Made by a program: the position numbers and the translations under genes. Below the pieces are notes generated by a model. It was not told where the DNA came from. It worked only from the letters and a program-made list of their open reading frames with translations, and made no database searches. A DNA stretch of 64,000 nt from Streptomyces olivochromogenes. GTDB taxonomy: Bacteria; Actinomycetota; Actinomycetes; Streptomycetales; Streptomycetaceae. Position 1 is the stretch's first letter, and every line of letters starts with the position of its first letter. The stretch lies in the NCBI RefSeq assembly GCF_001514115.1, contig NZ_KQ948457.1, forward strand, positions 311,829-375,828, in the 5' to 3' direction. Shown here in pieces: positions 24,300 through 32,813 of the stretch.

Positions 24300-25553
24300 T
24301 CAGCGCGCCAGGGGCAGCGCGGCCAGTTCCGCGACCGCCCAGGTCAGCGGGCCGAACGCGGCGAGCAGCGCGCCCGTGCGGAGCAGCGCGGCGCTCCGCA
24401 GCACCGTGGTCGGTGCCCCCAGGCGCAGCAGCGCCGCCGTGGTGTCGGCGCGCGCGTGCTTGGCCTCGACCGCCGCGGTCAGCAGGGTCGCGAGGGTGCA
24501 CCCGGCCACGAGCAGCGCCCCGAGCGTGCTGAGCGGACCGAACGAGGGCCGCGCCCCGGAGTACACCGTCGCCATGGCGTACGCGCCGGACGCGACCGCG
24601 CACACCACGCCGAGCGGGCGCCCGATGCGCCGGGCCTCCCCCTGCAGGACACGCCCGGCGAGCAGCCGCACCACACCGGGGCGTACGGCCTGGAGCAGTT
24701 GCCCGCACAGATGTGTGATCGCGGGGGCGGCGAGGATCAGCCCGAGCGCGGTCAGGGCCCAGCCGCCGAGCACCCCGGCGGGGCCGCCGGCGAACCGGCC
24801 GGGCAGCGCCAGACCGGGGGCCGCTTCCGAACGGCTCGCGTACGCCTCCACGGCGAGGCCTGCCGCGAGGACGGCCGTGCCCCAGGGCAGCCCGCCGGGG
24901 GCGGGCAGCGGAGGGGCGGGCTGCTGCGGGTCCAGCGGGTGCTCCGGCTGGTCGGCGTGCGGGCCGGCCTTGGCGCGCGTACGGGCCGGCTTGCGGGGCG
25001 AGGTGCCGTCGGCCCCCGTCCGTCGGGGACGGGCCGGCCCGGCGCCCCGCGGCCGCAGCGCCACCGCGCTCGCCACGGAGGCGGCCAGCGGGACCAGGAG
25101 CAGCAGGGTCACGGCCGCGGGCAGCGGCAGCGGGTGGTCGGAGGCGAGGAAGGCCGTCGCGTGGCCGTCGAAGGACACGCCGGGCAGGTCGCCGCGCAGG
25201 TGCAGGAAGACGAGCAGCGCGAGCATCGAGCCGAGCGTGGTGGACAGGGCGGTGGTGACCGCCGAGATCGCCATCAGCCGGCCGGGGCCGAGTCCGATCG
25301 CCGAGAGCCCGGGGCGTGGCCGGGTCCCCGGGTCCGTACGCGCGACCGCGACCGCGAAGTGCACGGTGGCGGCGGCGGGCGCGAGGCACCACAGGAGCCG
25401 GAGCGCCGCGCCGCCCGAGGGGTCCGGGTGCGCCATCGCGTACCCCAGCGCGCACAGCAGCAGGAAGCCGGTGCCCGCCGAGGCGGCGGCGACCAGCAGT
25501 CTGCGCAGCTGGACGAGGGGGTGTGCCCCGCGGGCTAGACGGAGAGCGAGCAC
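24300..25553 (-). CDS. ABC transporter permease, FtsX-like exporter subunit
   Basis: About 417 residues with roughly eight hydrophobic segments: one pair at the N-terminus (LLVAAASAGTGFLLLCALGYA), several in the middle separated by a Pro/Arg-rich cytoplasmic loop, and a C-terminal set (GALLVAGCTLATLLTAAVEAKHARADTTAALLRLGAP) that looks like an FtsX core. GTG 25553 gives a 19-base overlap with the ATPase gene, the natural coupled start; upstream extension of the frame is antisense to the ATPase and spurious. Together with that ATPase it forms a two-gene exporter of unknown substrate. Confidence 0.8.
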   Translation of the reverse strand: MLALRLARGAHPLVQLRRLLVAAASAGTGFLLLCALGYAMAHPDPSGGAALRLLWCLAPAAATVHFAVAVARTDPGTRPRPGLSAIGLGPGRLMAISAVTTALSTTLGSMLALLVFLHLRGDLPGVSFDGHATAFLASDHPLPLPAAVTLLLLVPLAASVASAVALRPRGAGPARPRRTGADGTSPRKPARTRAKAGPHADQPEHPLDPQQPAPPLPAPGGLPWGTAVLAAGLAVEAYASRSEAAPGLALPGRFAGGPAGVLGGWALTALGLILAAPAITHLCGQLLQAVRPGVVRLLAGRVLQGEARRIGRPLGVVCAVASGAYAMATVYSGARPSFGPLSTLGALLVAGCTLATLLTAAVEAKHARADTTAALLRLGAPTTVLRSAALLRTGALLAAFGPLTWAVAELAALPLAR

Positions 25554-26281
25554 GCGGCCCGGCCTTCCGCCTCGGCGGCCGGGGGCAGGTGGACGGTGTT
25601 CACGCGCCGTCCGTCGAGCAGCGACACCGTGCGGTCGGCGAGGGCCGCGGTGTCCGCGTCGTGGGTGGCCAGGACGACCGTGATGCCGTGCGAGCGGGCC
25701 GCCGCGGTGAGCGTGCGCAGGACGTGCGCGCGGTCGGCGCGGTGCAGCGGGGCGGTCGGTTCGTCGGCGAAGAGCACCTTGGGGGCGGGGACGAGCGCAC
25801 GGGCGATGGCGACGCGCTGGCGTTCGGCCTGGAGCAGGGCGTGCGGGCGCTTGCGGGCGCAGTGGCCGATGTCGAGGCGTTCCAGCCACTCGAGGGCGGC
25901 GGTCTTGGCGGCCCGGCGGCCGCAGCCGCGCAGCATCAGGGGCAGCGCCGCGTTCTCCCAGGCGTTCAGTTCCGGTACGAGGACGGGCGCGGTGTCGATC
26001 CAGCCGAAGCGGTCGCGGCGCAGCCGTTCGCGGGTGAGGGGGCCCATGGTGTGCACCGGCGCGCTGTTGAACCAGACCTCGCCCTGCTGGGGCAGCAGCT
26101 GCCCCGACAGACACTGGAGCAGGGTCGTCTTGCCGCTGCCGCGCGGGCCGCCGACGGCGAGGATCTCGCCCTCGCGGATGCCGAGCGAGACACCGCAGAG
26201 CGCGGGCGAGCCGTTGTGCTTGACGTGCAGGGCACGTGCCCAGAGCACGTCGTTGTCCGGCGGGGCCACCATCGCGTACAC
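25535..26281 (-). CDS. ABC transporter ATP-binding protein (MacB/LolD-like) with unusual signature
   Basis: 248 residues. Walker A GPRGSGKTT, Walker B VLFADEPTAPL and H-loop LATHDAD are intact. The ABC signature, normally LSGGQ, reads LLQAERQRVAIARAL: the two glycines and the serine are missing, although the following QRVAIARAL is perfect. That makes normal ATP sandwiching doubtful unless another subunit supplies it. Start is GTG 26281 or ATG 26272; the latter has GAGG at better spacing. Couples to the permease gene downstream. Confidence 0.85.
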   Translation of the reverse strand: MYAMVAPPDNDVLWARALHVKHNGSPALCGVSLGIREGEILAVGGPRGSGKTTLLQCLSGQLLPQQGEVWFNSAPVHTMGPLTRERLRRDRFGWIDTAPVLVPELNAWENAALPLMLRGCGRRAAKTAALEWLERLDIGHCARKRPHALLQAERQRVAIARALVPAPKVLFADEPTAPLHRADRAHVLRTLTAAARSHGITVVLATHDADTAALADRTVSLLDGRRVNTVHLPPAAEAEGRAACSLSV

Positions 26282-26477
26282 CTCGGTTCAGATCTGACTT
26301 GCGCTGCCGATCCCCCGGACGAGGGAACGAAGGCAGGGCCGATCGGTCACTGGGCACGCTAGGGAGTCGGGGGCGGGAGGCCGGACAGCACGCGGCCCCG
26401 GGGCGCCCATTCTCACTCGAACGGGCGGCACCGGGGCCGTTGTTGATCATCCGGGAGGAGGACCGGAGGGAGGAAGA

Positions 26478-27860
26478 TCAGAGCTTCGTCCACGCCTCCG
26501 TCAGCACCTGACGGACGATCCCCTCGATCTCGTCGAAGGTCGACTGGTCGGAGATCAGCGGCGGCGACAGCTGGATGACCGGGTCACCGCGGTCGTCGGC
26601 GCGGCAGTAGAGGCCGTATTCGAAGAGCTTCTTGGAGACGAAGCCGTAGAGCACGCGCTCCGACTCCTCGTCCGTGAAGGTCTCCTTGGTGGCCTTGTCC
26701 TTCACCAGCTCGATGCCGTAGAAGAAGCCGTTGCCGCGGACGTCGCCGACGATCGGCAGGTCGTGCAGCTTCTGCAGGGTCTGCAGGAAGTTCGCCTCGT
26801 TGTCGAGCACGTGCTGGTTGAGGCCCTCGCGCTCGAAGATGTCGAGGTTGGTGAGCGCCACGGCCGCGGAGACCGGGTGGCCGCCGAAGGTGTAGCCGTG
26901 CAGGAAGGTGTTGTCGCCCTTGTAGAACGGCTCGGCGATGCGGTCCGAGACGATGGTGGCGCCGATCGGGGAGTAGCCCGAGGTCATGCCCTTGGCGCAG
27001 GTGATGATGTCCGGGATGTAGTCGAACTTGTCGCAGGCGAACATCGTGCCGAGGCGGCCGAAGGCACAGATGACCTCGTCCGACACGAGCAGTACGTCGT
27101 ACTGGTCGCAGATCTCGCGCACGCGCTGGAAGTAGCCGGGCGGCGGCGGGAAGCAGCCGCCGGCGTTCTGCACCGGCTCCAGGAACACGGCCGCGACCGT
27201 CTCGGGGCCCTCGAAGAGGATCTCCTGCTCGATCTGGTCGGCGGCCCAGCGGCCGAAGGCCTCCGGGTCGTCGCCGTGGATCGGGGCGCGGTAGATGTTG
27301 GTGTTCGGCACCTTGTGCGCGCCCGGGACGAGCGGCTCGAAGGGGGCCTTCAGGGCCGGCAGGCCGGTGATGGACAGGGCGCCCTGCGGGGTGCCGTGGT
27401 AGGCGACCGCGCGCGAGATGACCTTGTACTTCGTGTGGTTGCCGGTGAGCTTGTGGTACTGCTTCGCCAGCTTCCAGGCGGTCTCGACGGCCTCGCCGCC
27501 GCCCGTGGAGAAGAAGACCTTGTTCAGGTCGCCGGGCGCGTAGTGCGCGAGGCGCTCGGCGAGCTCGACGGCCTTCGGGTGGGCGTAGGACCAGATCGGG
27601 AAGAAGGCCAGCTGCTGCGCCTGCTTGAACGCCGTCTCCGCCAGCTCGGTGCGGCCGTGGCCCGCCTGGACCACGAACAGGCCCGCGAGACCGTCGAGGT
27701 AGCGCTTGCCCTTGTCGTCGTAGATGTAGGTGCCCTCACCACGGACGATGGTGGGAACGGGCGCGTTCTCGTACGAGGACATGCGGGTGAAGTGCATCCA
27801 CAAGTGGTCGTACGCGGTCTTGCTCAGGTCCTGTGTGCTCACGGCTATCGGGTTCCCCAC
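26478..27860 (-). CDS. Class III (omega) aminotransferase, polyamine-type
   Basis: About 460-residue PLP-dependent fold-type I transaminase. Substrate-side motif FFSTGGGEAVETAWKLAKQY, AAVFLEPVQNAGGC, DEVICAFGRLG and the PLP lysine in ITCAKGMTSGY are visible. Closest in look to putrescine/pyruvate or taurine/pyruvate transaminases (SpuC-like). Lying next to an Lrp regulator and a gamma-aminobutyraldehyde dehydrogenase, it probably deaminates putrescine or a similar diamine. Start GTG 27860 overlaps the Lrp gene by 16 bases; GTG 27842 (MSTQDLSK) is an alternative. Confidence 0.88.
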   Translation of the reverse strand: MGNPIAVSTQDLSKTAYDHLWMHFTRMSSYENAPVPTIVRGEGTYIYDDKGKRYLDGLAGLFVVQAGHGRTELAETAFKQAQQLAFFPIWSYAHPKAVELAERLAHYAPGDLNKVFFSTGGGEAVETAWKLAKQYHKLTGNHTKYKVISRAVAYHGTPQGALSITGLPALKAPFEPLVPGAHKVPNTNIYRAPIHGDDPEAFGRWAADQIEQEILFEGPETVAAVFLEPVQNAGGCFPPPPGYFQRVREICDQYDVLLVSDEVICAFGRLGTMFACDKFDYIPDIITCAKGMTSGYSPIGATIVSDRIAEPFYKGDNTFLHGYTFGGHPVSAAVALTNLDIFEREGLNQHVLDNEANFLQTLQKLHDLPIVGDVRGNGFFYGIELVKDKATKETFTDEESERVLYGFVSKKLFEYGLYCRADDRGDPVIQLSPPLISDQSTFDEIEGIVRQVLTEAWTKL

Positions 27861-28348
27861 ATGTAGGTCTGCTTCTTGAGCTTCAGATAGACGAAGCTCT
27901 CGGTGGAGCGCACCCCGGGCAGGGCCCGGATGCGTTTGTTGATGACGTCCAGCAGGTGGTCGTCGTCCTCGCAGACGATCTCGGCGAGGATGTCGAACGA
28001 GCCCGCGGTCATCACCACGTACTCGACTTCCGACATGGCGGTCAGCGCGTCGGCCACCGGATCGAGGTCGCCCTCGACATTGACGCCGACCATCGCCTGC
28101 CTGCGGAAGCCCACGGTGAGGGGGTCCGTGACGGCGACGATCTGCATCACGCCCTGGTCGAGCAGCTTCTGGACGCGCTGGCGCACGGCCGCCTCGGACA
28201 GGCCCACGGCCTTGCCTATCGCGGCGTACGGACGGCGTCCGTCCTGCTGGAGCTGCTCGATGATGGCGAGGGATACGGAGTCCAGCTGGGGACTGCCGTT
28301 CCTGGACTCGCGGGTGGAGTCCCTGGGGTCTGCGCTTCGACTGGCCAC
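27845..28348 (-). CDS. Lrp/AsnC family transcriptional regulator
   Basis: About 167 residues: an N-terminal HTH (DSVSLAIIEQLQQDGRRPYA then IGKAVGLSEAAVRQRVQKLL) and a C-terminal RAM/AsnC ligand domain (MVGVNVEGDLDPVADALTAM, YVVMTAGSFDILAEIVCEDD). GTG 28348 with GAGTGAG upstream is the likeliest start; the frame stays open to 28384. It is followed with overlap by the aminotransferase and is divergent from an aldehyde dehydrogenase, so it probably controls both, sensing an amine or amino acid. Confidence 0.88.
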   Translation of the reverse strand: MASRSADPRDSTRESRNGSPQLDSVSLAIIEQLQQDGRRPYAAIGKAVGLSEAAVRQRVQKLLDQGVMQIVAVTDPLTVGFRRQAMVGVNVEGDLDPVADALTAMSEVEYVVMTAGSFDILAEIVCEDDDHLLDVINKRIRALPGVRSTESFVYLKLKKQTYMWGTR

Positions 28349-28458
28349 GAGCTCACTCTGCACGAGGTCTCGACGGTTCCGCAAGGCTGTAGCGATGAAA
28401 TTCGTTGTTTACGGGGACGTAGCTTGCGGATTTCGCAGTCAAGGGGTGACCGGGGGTG

Positions 28459-28486
28459 TTGAAAACGTGGGCCCACGGATTAGGGT
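28459..28486 (+). promoter_or_regulatory. Promoter with palindromic operator, upstream of aldehyde dehydrogenase
   Basis: TTGAAA (28459-28464), a 16-base spacer and TAGGGT (28481-28486) form a good vegetative-type Streptomyces promoter 43 bases before the GTG at 28529. The spacer holds the perfect 12-base palindrome CGTGGGCCCACG (28466-28477), a likely repressor site for the divergent Lrp protein or another regulator. Confidence 0.7.
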
Positions 28487-28528
28487 GGGTGTCTCAGCGA
28501 TTGGACACCTGAACTTGGAGGGCCGGCA

Positions 28529-29968
28529 GTGAGCACCGAGCTGCGTCGTCTGCGCAATTACATCGACGGTGAGTTCCGGGACGCCGCCGACGGGCGGACC
28601 ACCGAGGTCGTCAATCCCGCGACCGGCGAGGCGTACGCGACCGCGCCGCTGTCCGGTCAGGCCGACGTGGACGCCGCCATGGCGGCCGCCGCCGCGGCCT
28701 TCCCGGCCTGGCGCGACCAGACCCCCGCCGAGCGCCAGAAGGCCCTCCTGAAGATCGCGGACGCGTTCGAGGAGCGGGCCGAGGAACTGATCGCCGCCGA
28801 GGTCGAGAACACCGGCAAGCCGATCGGACTGACCCGGTCCGAGGAAATCCCGCCCATGGTCGACCAGATCCGCTTCTTCGCGGGCGCGGCGCGGATGCTC
28901 GAGGGACGTTCGGCCGGCGAGTACATGGAGGGGATGACCTCCATCATCCGCCGCGAGCCGATCGGCGTCTGCGCGCAGGTCGCGCCGTGGAACTACCCGA
29001 TGATGATGGCGGTGTGGAAGTTCGCCCCGGCGCTCGCGGCGGGCAACACGGTCGTCCTGAAGCCCTCGGACACCACCCCCGCCTCCACCGTCCTGATCGC
29101 CGACATCATCGGCGGCATCCTGCCCAAGGGCGTCTTCAACGTCATCTGCGGCGACCGGGAGACCGGCCGCGCGATGGTCGAGCACCCGACCCCGGCGATG
29201 GCCTCCATCACCGGTTCCGTGCGCGCGGGCATGTCCGTCGCCGAGTCGGCGTCCAAGGACCTCAAGCGGGTCCACCTGGAGCTGGGCGGCAAGGCCCCGG
29301 TCGTCGTCTTCGAGGACACCGACATCGCCAAGGCCGTCGAGGACATCTCGGTCGCGGGCTTCTTCAACGCGGGCCAGGACTGTACGGCCGCCACGCGCGT
29401 CCTCGTCCAGGAGTCCATCCACGACGAGTTCGTCGCCGCGCTCGCCAAGGCCGCCGCCGAGACGAAGACCGGTCAGCCGGACGACGAGGACGTGCTCTAC
29501 GGCCCGCTGAACAACCCGAACCAGCTCAAGCAGGTCGCCGGGTTCATCGAGCGCCTGCCCGCGCACGCCAAGGTCGAGGCGGGCGGCCAGCAGGTCGGCG
29601 ACAAGGGCTACTTCTACGCCGCGACCGTCGTCTCCGGCCTCAAGCAGGACGACGAGATCATCCAGAACGAGGTCTTCGGGCCGGTCATCACCGTCCAGTC
29701 CTTCACGGACGAGGCCCAGGCCATCGAGTGGGCCAACGGCGTCGACTACGCCCTCGCCTCCTCGGTCTGGACGAAGGACCACGGCCGCGCGATGCGTCTG
29801 TCGAAGTCCCTCGACTTCGGCTGCGTGTGGATCAACACCCACATCCCGCTGGTCGCCGAGATGCCGCACGGCGGCTTCAAGAAGTCCGGCTACGGCAAGG
29901 ACCTGTCGGCGTACGGCTTCGACGACTACACGCGGATCAAGCACGTGATGACGTCGCTGGACGCGTAG
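28529..29968 (+). CDS. patD: Gamma-aminobutyraldehyde dehydrogenase
   Basis: 479-residue NAD(P)-dependent aldehyde dehydrogenase. Catalytic Cys in FFNAGQDCTAATR and Glu in LELGGKAPVVV; coenzyme-site GSVRAGMSVAESA; C-terminal EMPHGGFKKSGYGKDLSAY. The NAGQDCTAATR version and C-terminal motif are those of PatD/YdcW-type 4-aminobutyraldehyde dehydrogenases, making GABA from putrescine-derived aldehyde. GTG 28529 has GGAGG 12 bases upstream. A second, longer paralogue sits at 46025. A 17-bp-stem terminator follows. Confidence 0.88.
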   Translation: MSTELRRLRNYIDGEFRDAADGRTTEVVNPATGEAYATAPLSGQADVDAAMAAAAAAFPAWRDQTPAERQKALLKIADAFEERAEELIAAEVENTGKPIGLTRSEEIPPMVDQIRFFAGAARMLEGRSAGEYMEGMTSIIRREPIGVCAQVAPWNYPMMMAVWKFAPALAAGNTVVLKPSDTTPASTVLIADIIGGILPKGVFNVICGDRETGRAMVEHPTPAMASITGSVRAGMSVAESASKDLKRVHLELGGKAPVVVFEDTDIAKAVEDISVAGFFNAGQDCTAATRVLVQESIHDEFVAALAKAAAETKTGQPDDEDVLYGPLNNPNQLKQVAGFIERLPAHAKVEAGGQQVGDKGYFYAATVVSGLKQDDEIIQNEVFGPVITVQSFTDEAQAIEWANGVDYALASSVWTKDHGRAMRLSKSLDFGCVWINTHIPLVAEMPHGGFKKSGYGKDLSAYGFDDYTRIKHVMTSLDA

Positions 29969-29986
29969 TCAGTACGGTGTGAACCG

Positions 29987-30025
29987 CGCGGCCCCGGACG
30001 GGAGTTGATCCCGTCCGGGGCCGCG
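29987..30025 (+). terminator. Terminator after aldehyde dehydrogenase
   Basis: Perfect 17-bp stem (CGCGGCCCCGGACGGGA at 29987-30003 with its complement at 30009-30025) and a 5-base loop. No long T-run, as usual in this genome. Confidence 0.85.
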
Positions 30026-30047
30026 GTGTTCCCCCACCTCGTGGTGG

Positions 30048-30303
30048 TCAGTCGTGTCGGCTGCCGCTCGTCGTGAGTGACGGGAGGCCCGGGTCACCGG
30101 GGGTTCCGGGCTCGATGTACAGGGACTTGCCAGGGCCCGTGCCCGTGCCCGCTCCCTCGCCCGGCTCGGGCAGCGGCGGCAGGCCGGAGGGGTCCGGGAA
30201 GGTGCTGCCGGCCTTCTTCAGGATCGGCGCGCAGGTGTCCAGGGCCTCCTCGTAGGCATCCGACGTGGGGTCGAACGCGTTGCCGGTCACCTTCACGTCC
30301 AGC
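30048..30303 (-). pseudogene. 3' remnant of a secreted lipoprotein-like gene
   Basis: On the minus strand the last 85 or so codons before the stop at 30048 read like a real protein: KVTGNAFDPTSDAYEEALDT then CAPILKKAGSTFPDPSG and a Gly/Pro-rich tail. The pattern resembles actinobacterial exported proteins with repeated CMxxHGVxxPDP-like units that sit beside ABC exporters and two-component systems. Upstream of about 30303 the frame continues only as antisense to a histidine-kinase fragment. I see no start or signal peptide, so this is a truncated relic. Confidence 0.5.
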
Positions 30304-30395
30304 CGTCCAGGGGTTGGACCGGGTCGGCAGGCGCGGCCGGGCCGACCGGGCCGGCGGCCGGGGCCGTTGGTGCTGCGCACCGCCAGCCGCCGGCG

Positions 30396-30936
30396 GAGGT
30401 CGTCGTCGGGGCCCGCAGCATCTCCGCCGACAACCTCCACCGGCGACTGGCGGTGCGGGGCCCCGACGACGAGCTCAAGGCCATGGCCGACACCTTCGAC
30501 GACGTACTCGCCCGTCTGGAGGACGCGTTCGAGGCGCAGAAGCGGTTCGTCGCCAACGCCTCGCACGAACTGCGCACCCCGCCTCATCGACGCCCTGCTG
30601 ACCCTTGCGCGCAGCCAAGGGGGACTTCAGCGAAGGGAGTTCACGGTTCTCGCGGCGATCGTGCGTGAGCGGTTGCCCGGGGACGAGGTGCGGGTCGAGG
30701 CCGAACTGCATTCCGCGCCCGTGTTCGGGGATCCGCAGCTCATGGAGCGCCTGGTGGCCAACCTCGTCGACAACGCCGTACGCCACAACCATCAGGAAGG
30801 AGCGCGGAGTTGGATCCGGCTGTGGACCGGGCTGGACGGCGGGCGGCCGGTCCTGCGGATCGCCGACAGCGGTCGGGGTCTCGGTCTCGGTCTGTCCATC
30901 GTCGTCGCCGTGAAGGTCACGCTTCCGCCGCGCTGA
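30396..30936 (+). pseudogene. Degraded sensor histidine kinase
   Basis: Kinase pieces lie in two frames. Frame one (to about 30582) gives a HAMP end and the H-box: ISADNLHRRLAVRGPDDELK, then QKRFVANASHELRTP. The next base run shifts frame and jumps to LIDALLTLARSQGGL, so about 35 codons of the dimerisation helix are missing. The N-box is kept (LMERLVANLVDNAVRHN), but G1 and G2 are fused as ADSGRGLGLGLSIV with the F-box deleted, and the protein ends VTLPPR. No sensor domain or start survives. It abuts the lipoprotein relic on the other strand. Confidence 0.75.
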
Positions 30937-31090
30937 CTCCGTATGAGGAACCGCACGAGGTATCCACGCGAGGCGATCGCCCGAGGTAACCGCACGGAAA
31001 TGAGGCGATCGACAGGGTGTCGGGTCGGCGCGCGACCGCTCGACGCAGCGTCCATTGTTCGCGCCGAGTCGCAGCAGGCATGCTGCCGGG

Positions 31091-32281
31091 GTGCCAGAGA
31101 TTCGGAAGACCTCGCCCCTGTCCCGCCGGTCCCTGCTGCGCACCCTGGGCGGGGGTGCGGCGCTCGGGGCCCTCGCGGGCTGCGGGGTGCCCGCCGCGTA
31201 TGTGTCACCCGGCGACCGCGCCGGAGCCGACCTCTCGGCCCACGACAAGAAACTGACCTGGGCCAACTGGCCGCTCTACATAGACACCGACGACAAGGAC
31301 CACACGAAGCGGCCCACGCTGGACGCGTTCCGCAAGCGCACCGGGATCTCCGTCGACTACATCGAGGAGATCAACGACAACGACGAGTTCTTCGGCAAGA
31401 TCAGCCCGTCCCTGATGAACCACCAGCAGACCGGCCGCGACCTGATCGTCATCAGCGACTGGATGTGCGCGCGCTTCGTCCGGCTCGGCTGGGTGCAGGA
31501 GATGGACCGCGCCAGGCAGCCGAACGTCGCCAAGTACCTCGACCCGCTGCTGAGTCGGCCCGCGTTCGACCCGGGCCGCAAGTCCACCGTGCCGTGGCAG
31601 TCGGGTATCACCGGCATCGCGTACAACCGCCGCAAGCTCGGCCGCGAGATCAACCACGTCTCGGACCTGTGGGCCTCCGACCTCAAGGGCAGGGTCACCC
31701 TGCTCTCCGGCCTCGACGAGGCGTTCGCGCTGCTCATGCAGGGCAACGGCGTCGACATCACCCGGTGGAAGGCCGACGACTTCCACACGATCTGCGACCA
31801 GGTCGAGAAGTACGTGCACAGCGGCCAGATCCGCCGCTTCACGGGCAACGACTACACCAAGGACCTGGTCAGCGGTGACGTACTGGCCTGTCAGGCGTAC
31901 TCGGGCGACGTGATCCAGCTCCAGGCGGACAACCCGGACATCCGCTTCGTCGTCCCCGAGGAGGGCGCCGAGCTGTGGTCCGACTCGCTGATGATCCCCA
32001 ACCTGGCCCGGCACAAGGCCAACGCCGAGAAGCTCGTCGACTACTACTACGAGCCCCAGATCGCCGCCGAACTGGCGTCCTGGGTCAACTACGTCTGCCC
32101 CGTCCCGGCCGCCCAGCACGTCCTCGCCTCCTCCAAGGACGAGGACACCGCAGCCCTCGCCGAGAACCCGCTGATCTTCCCCGACGCCACCATGCGGAAG
32201 CGGCTGGCGATCGCGCGCGACATCACGTCCACGGAACGCACGGAATTCGCCAAGCGCTGGAACGCGATCGCGGGACTCTGA
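31091..32281 (+). CDS. PotD-like polyamine-binding Tat lipoprotein (orphan)
   Basis: About 396-residue spermidine/putrescine-type substrate-binding protein. Twin-arginine plus lipobox leader: LSRRSLLRTLGG, then GALAGC with Cys31. Mature part shows WANWPLYIDTDD, FRKRTGISVDYIEEINDNDEFFGKI, RDLIVISDWM and YYYEPQIAAELASWVNYVCPVP, closely parallel to the PotD at 47649. No ATPase or permease genes follow, so it either shares PotABC at 49-52 kb or acts as a sensor. Start GTG 31091 is chosen; TTG 31055 is open but lacks a ribosome site. Upstream lies the pseudogene scar. Confidence 0.88.
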   Translation: MPEIRKTSPLSRRSLLRTLGGGAALGALAGCGVPAAYVSPGDRAGADLSAHDKKLTWANWPLYIDTDDKDHTKRPTLDAFRKRTGISVDYIEEINDNDEFFGKISPSLMNHQQTGRDLIVISDWMCARFVRLGWVQEMDRARQPNVAKYLDPLLSRPAFDPGRKSTVPWQSGITGIAYNRRKLGREINHVSDLWASDLKGRVTLLSGLDEAFALLMQGNGVDITRWKADDFHTICDQVEKYVHSGQIRRFTGNDYTKDLVSGDVLACQAYSGDVIQLQADNPDIRFVVPEEGAELWSDSLMIPNLARHKANAEKLVDYYYEPQIAAELASWVNYVCPVPAAQHVLASSKDEDTAALAENPLIFPDATMRKRLAIARDITSTERTEFAKRWNAIAGL

Positions 32282-32347
32282 CGGCTTTGCCATCTCTTTA
32301 CAACCCGGTCTCCCGCTGCCTCGTCTCTTCGCACGATCCGTAACTCA

Positions 32348-32370
32348 GCCCGCCGGGTCACCGGGCGGGC
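32348..32370 (+). terminator. Hairpin after the orphan potD
   Basis: GCCCGCCGGG, TCA, CCGGGCGGGC pair with one bulge. It lies 67 bases after the potD stop and 24 bases before the next gene, so it may terminate potD or sit in the leader of the surface-protein gene. Confidence 0.5.
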
Positions 32371-32393
32371 GGACCGACGAAAGAGAGCGATTC

Positions 32394-32813
32394 ATGCGCC
32401 GAACTGTCCTCAGCACCATGGCACTCGCGTGTACCGCCGTGCTGGCGAGCACGGTGCCCGCCTTCGCCAGTGGGGCGAGCCCGGTCCCGACGGTCCATCC
32501 GACCGCCACCGCCGCCCCGTCCCAGGCGCCGGCCGGCAGTGCCACCCCGAGCGCCGCCCCGAGCGCGGTGCCGACCACCCGTCCGGCCTCCGGCACCCCG
32601 TCCGCGGTTCCGAGCGTCGGCACGCCGACCCGGGCGCCGTCCCCGGCGCAGGTCGCCGTCGTGCCGAAGGGAGCGCCCGACACCGGTGTGACGCCGACGG
32701 CGTCGAAGTCCGGAGGCCAGGGCGGCCTGATCGGCGGGGGTGCCGCCGCGGCGTTCGTCATGGGTGGCGCGGCGGTCTTCGTCGTACGTCGCCGGCGGGC
32801 GACCGGGGAATGA
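32394..32813 (+). CDS. Small Pro/Ser/Thr-rich surface protein with sortase-type C-terminus
   Basis: 139 residues: signal peptide (MALACTAVLASTVPAFA), then 70 residues of Ala/Pro/Ser/Thr low complexity (APSQAPAGSATPSAAP style), then GAPDTGV, a glycine-rich spacer, a hydrophobic helix (AAAAFVMGGAAVFVV) and RRRRATGE. This is the architecture of a sortase substrate, although PDTGV is not a canonical LPxTG or LAxTG. The stop overlaps the sortase ATG (ATGA), so the two are translationally coupled. Probably a wall-spanning stalk protein; function unknown. Confidence 0.8.
   Translation: MRRTVLSTMALACTAVLASTVPAFASGASPVPTVHPTATAAPSQAPAGSATPSAAPSAVPTTRPASGTPSAVPSVGTPTRAPSPAQVAVVPKGAPDTGVTPTASKSGGQGGLIGGGAAAAFVMGGAAVFVVRRRRATGE

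Noticed and set aside
23731..25455. A 574-codon frame that would fuse the VOC protein to an Arg/Ala-rich region
   Set aside because: The upstream part crosses the permease gene and the polypurine repeat and has no recognisable domain; the real start is ATG 24138 with a ribosome site.
24300..26450. A 716-codon frame that would fuse the ABC permease with upstream sequence
   Set aside because: The part beyond 25553 is read in another frame through the ATPase gene; the coupled GTG at 25553 gives a normal permease.
30265..30936. A 223-codon plus-strand frame taken as an intact small histidine kinase
   Set aside because: Its first half is an off-frame reading of the HAMP/H-box; only the second half is kinase sequence, so the locus is a frameshifted relic.
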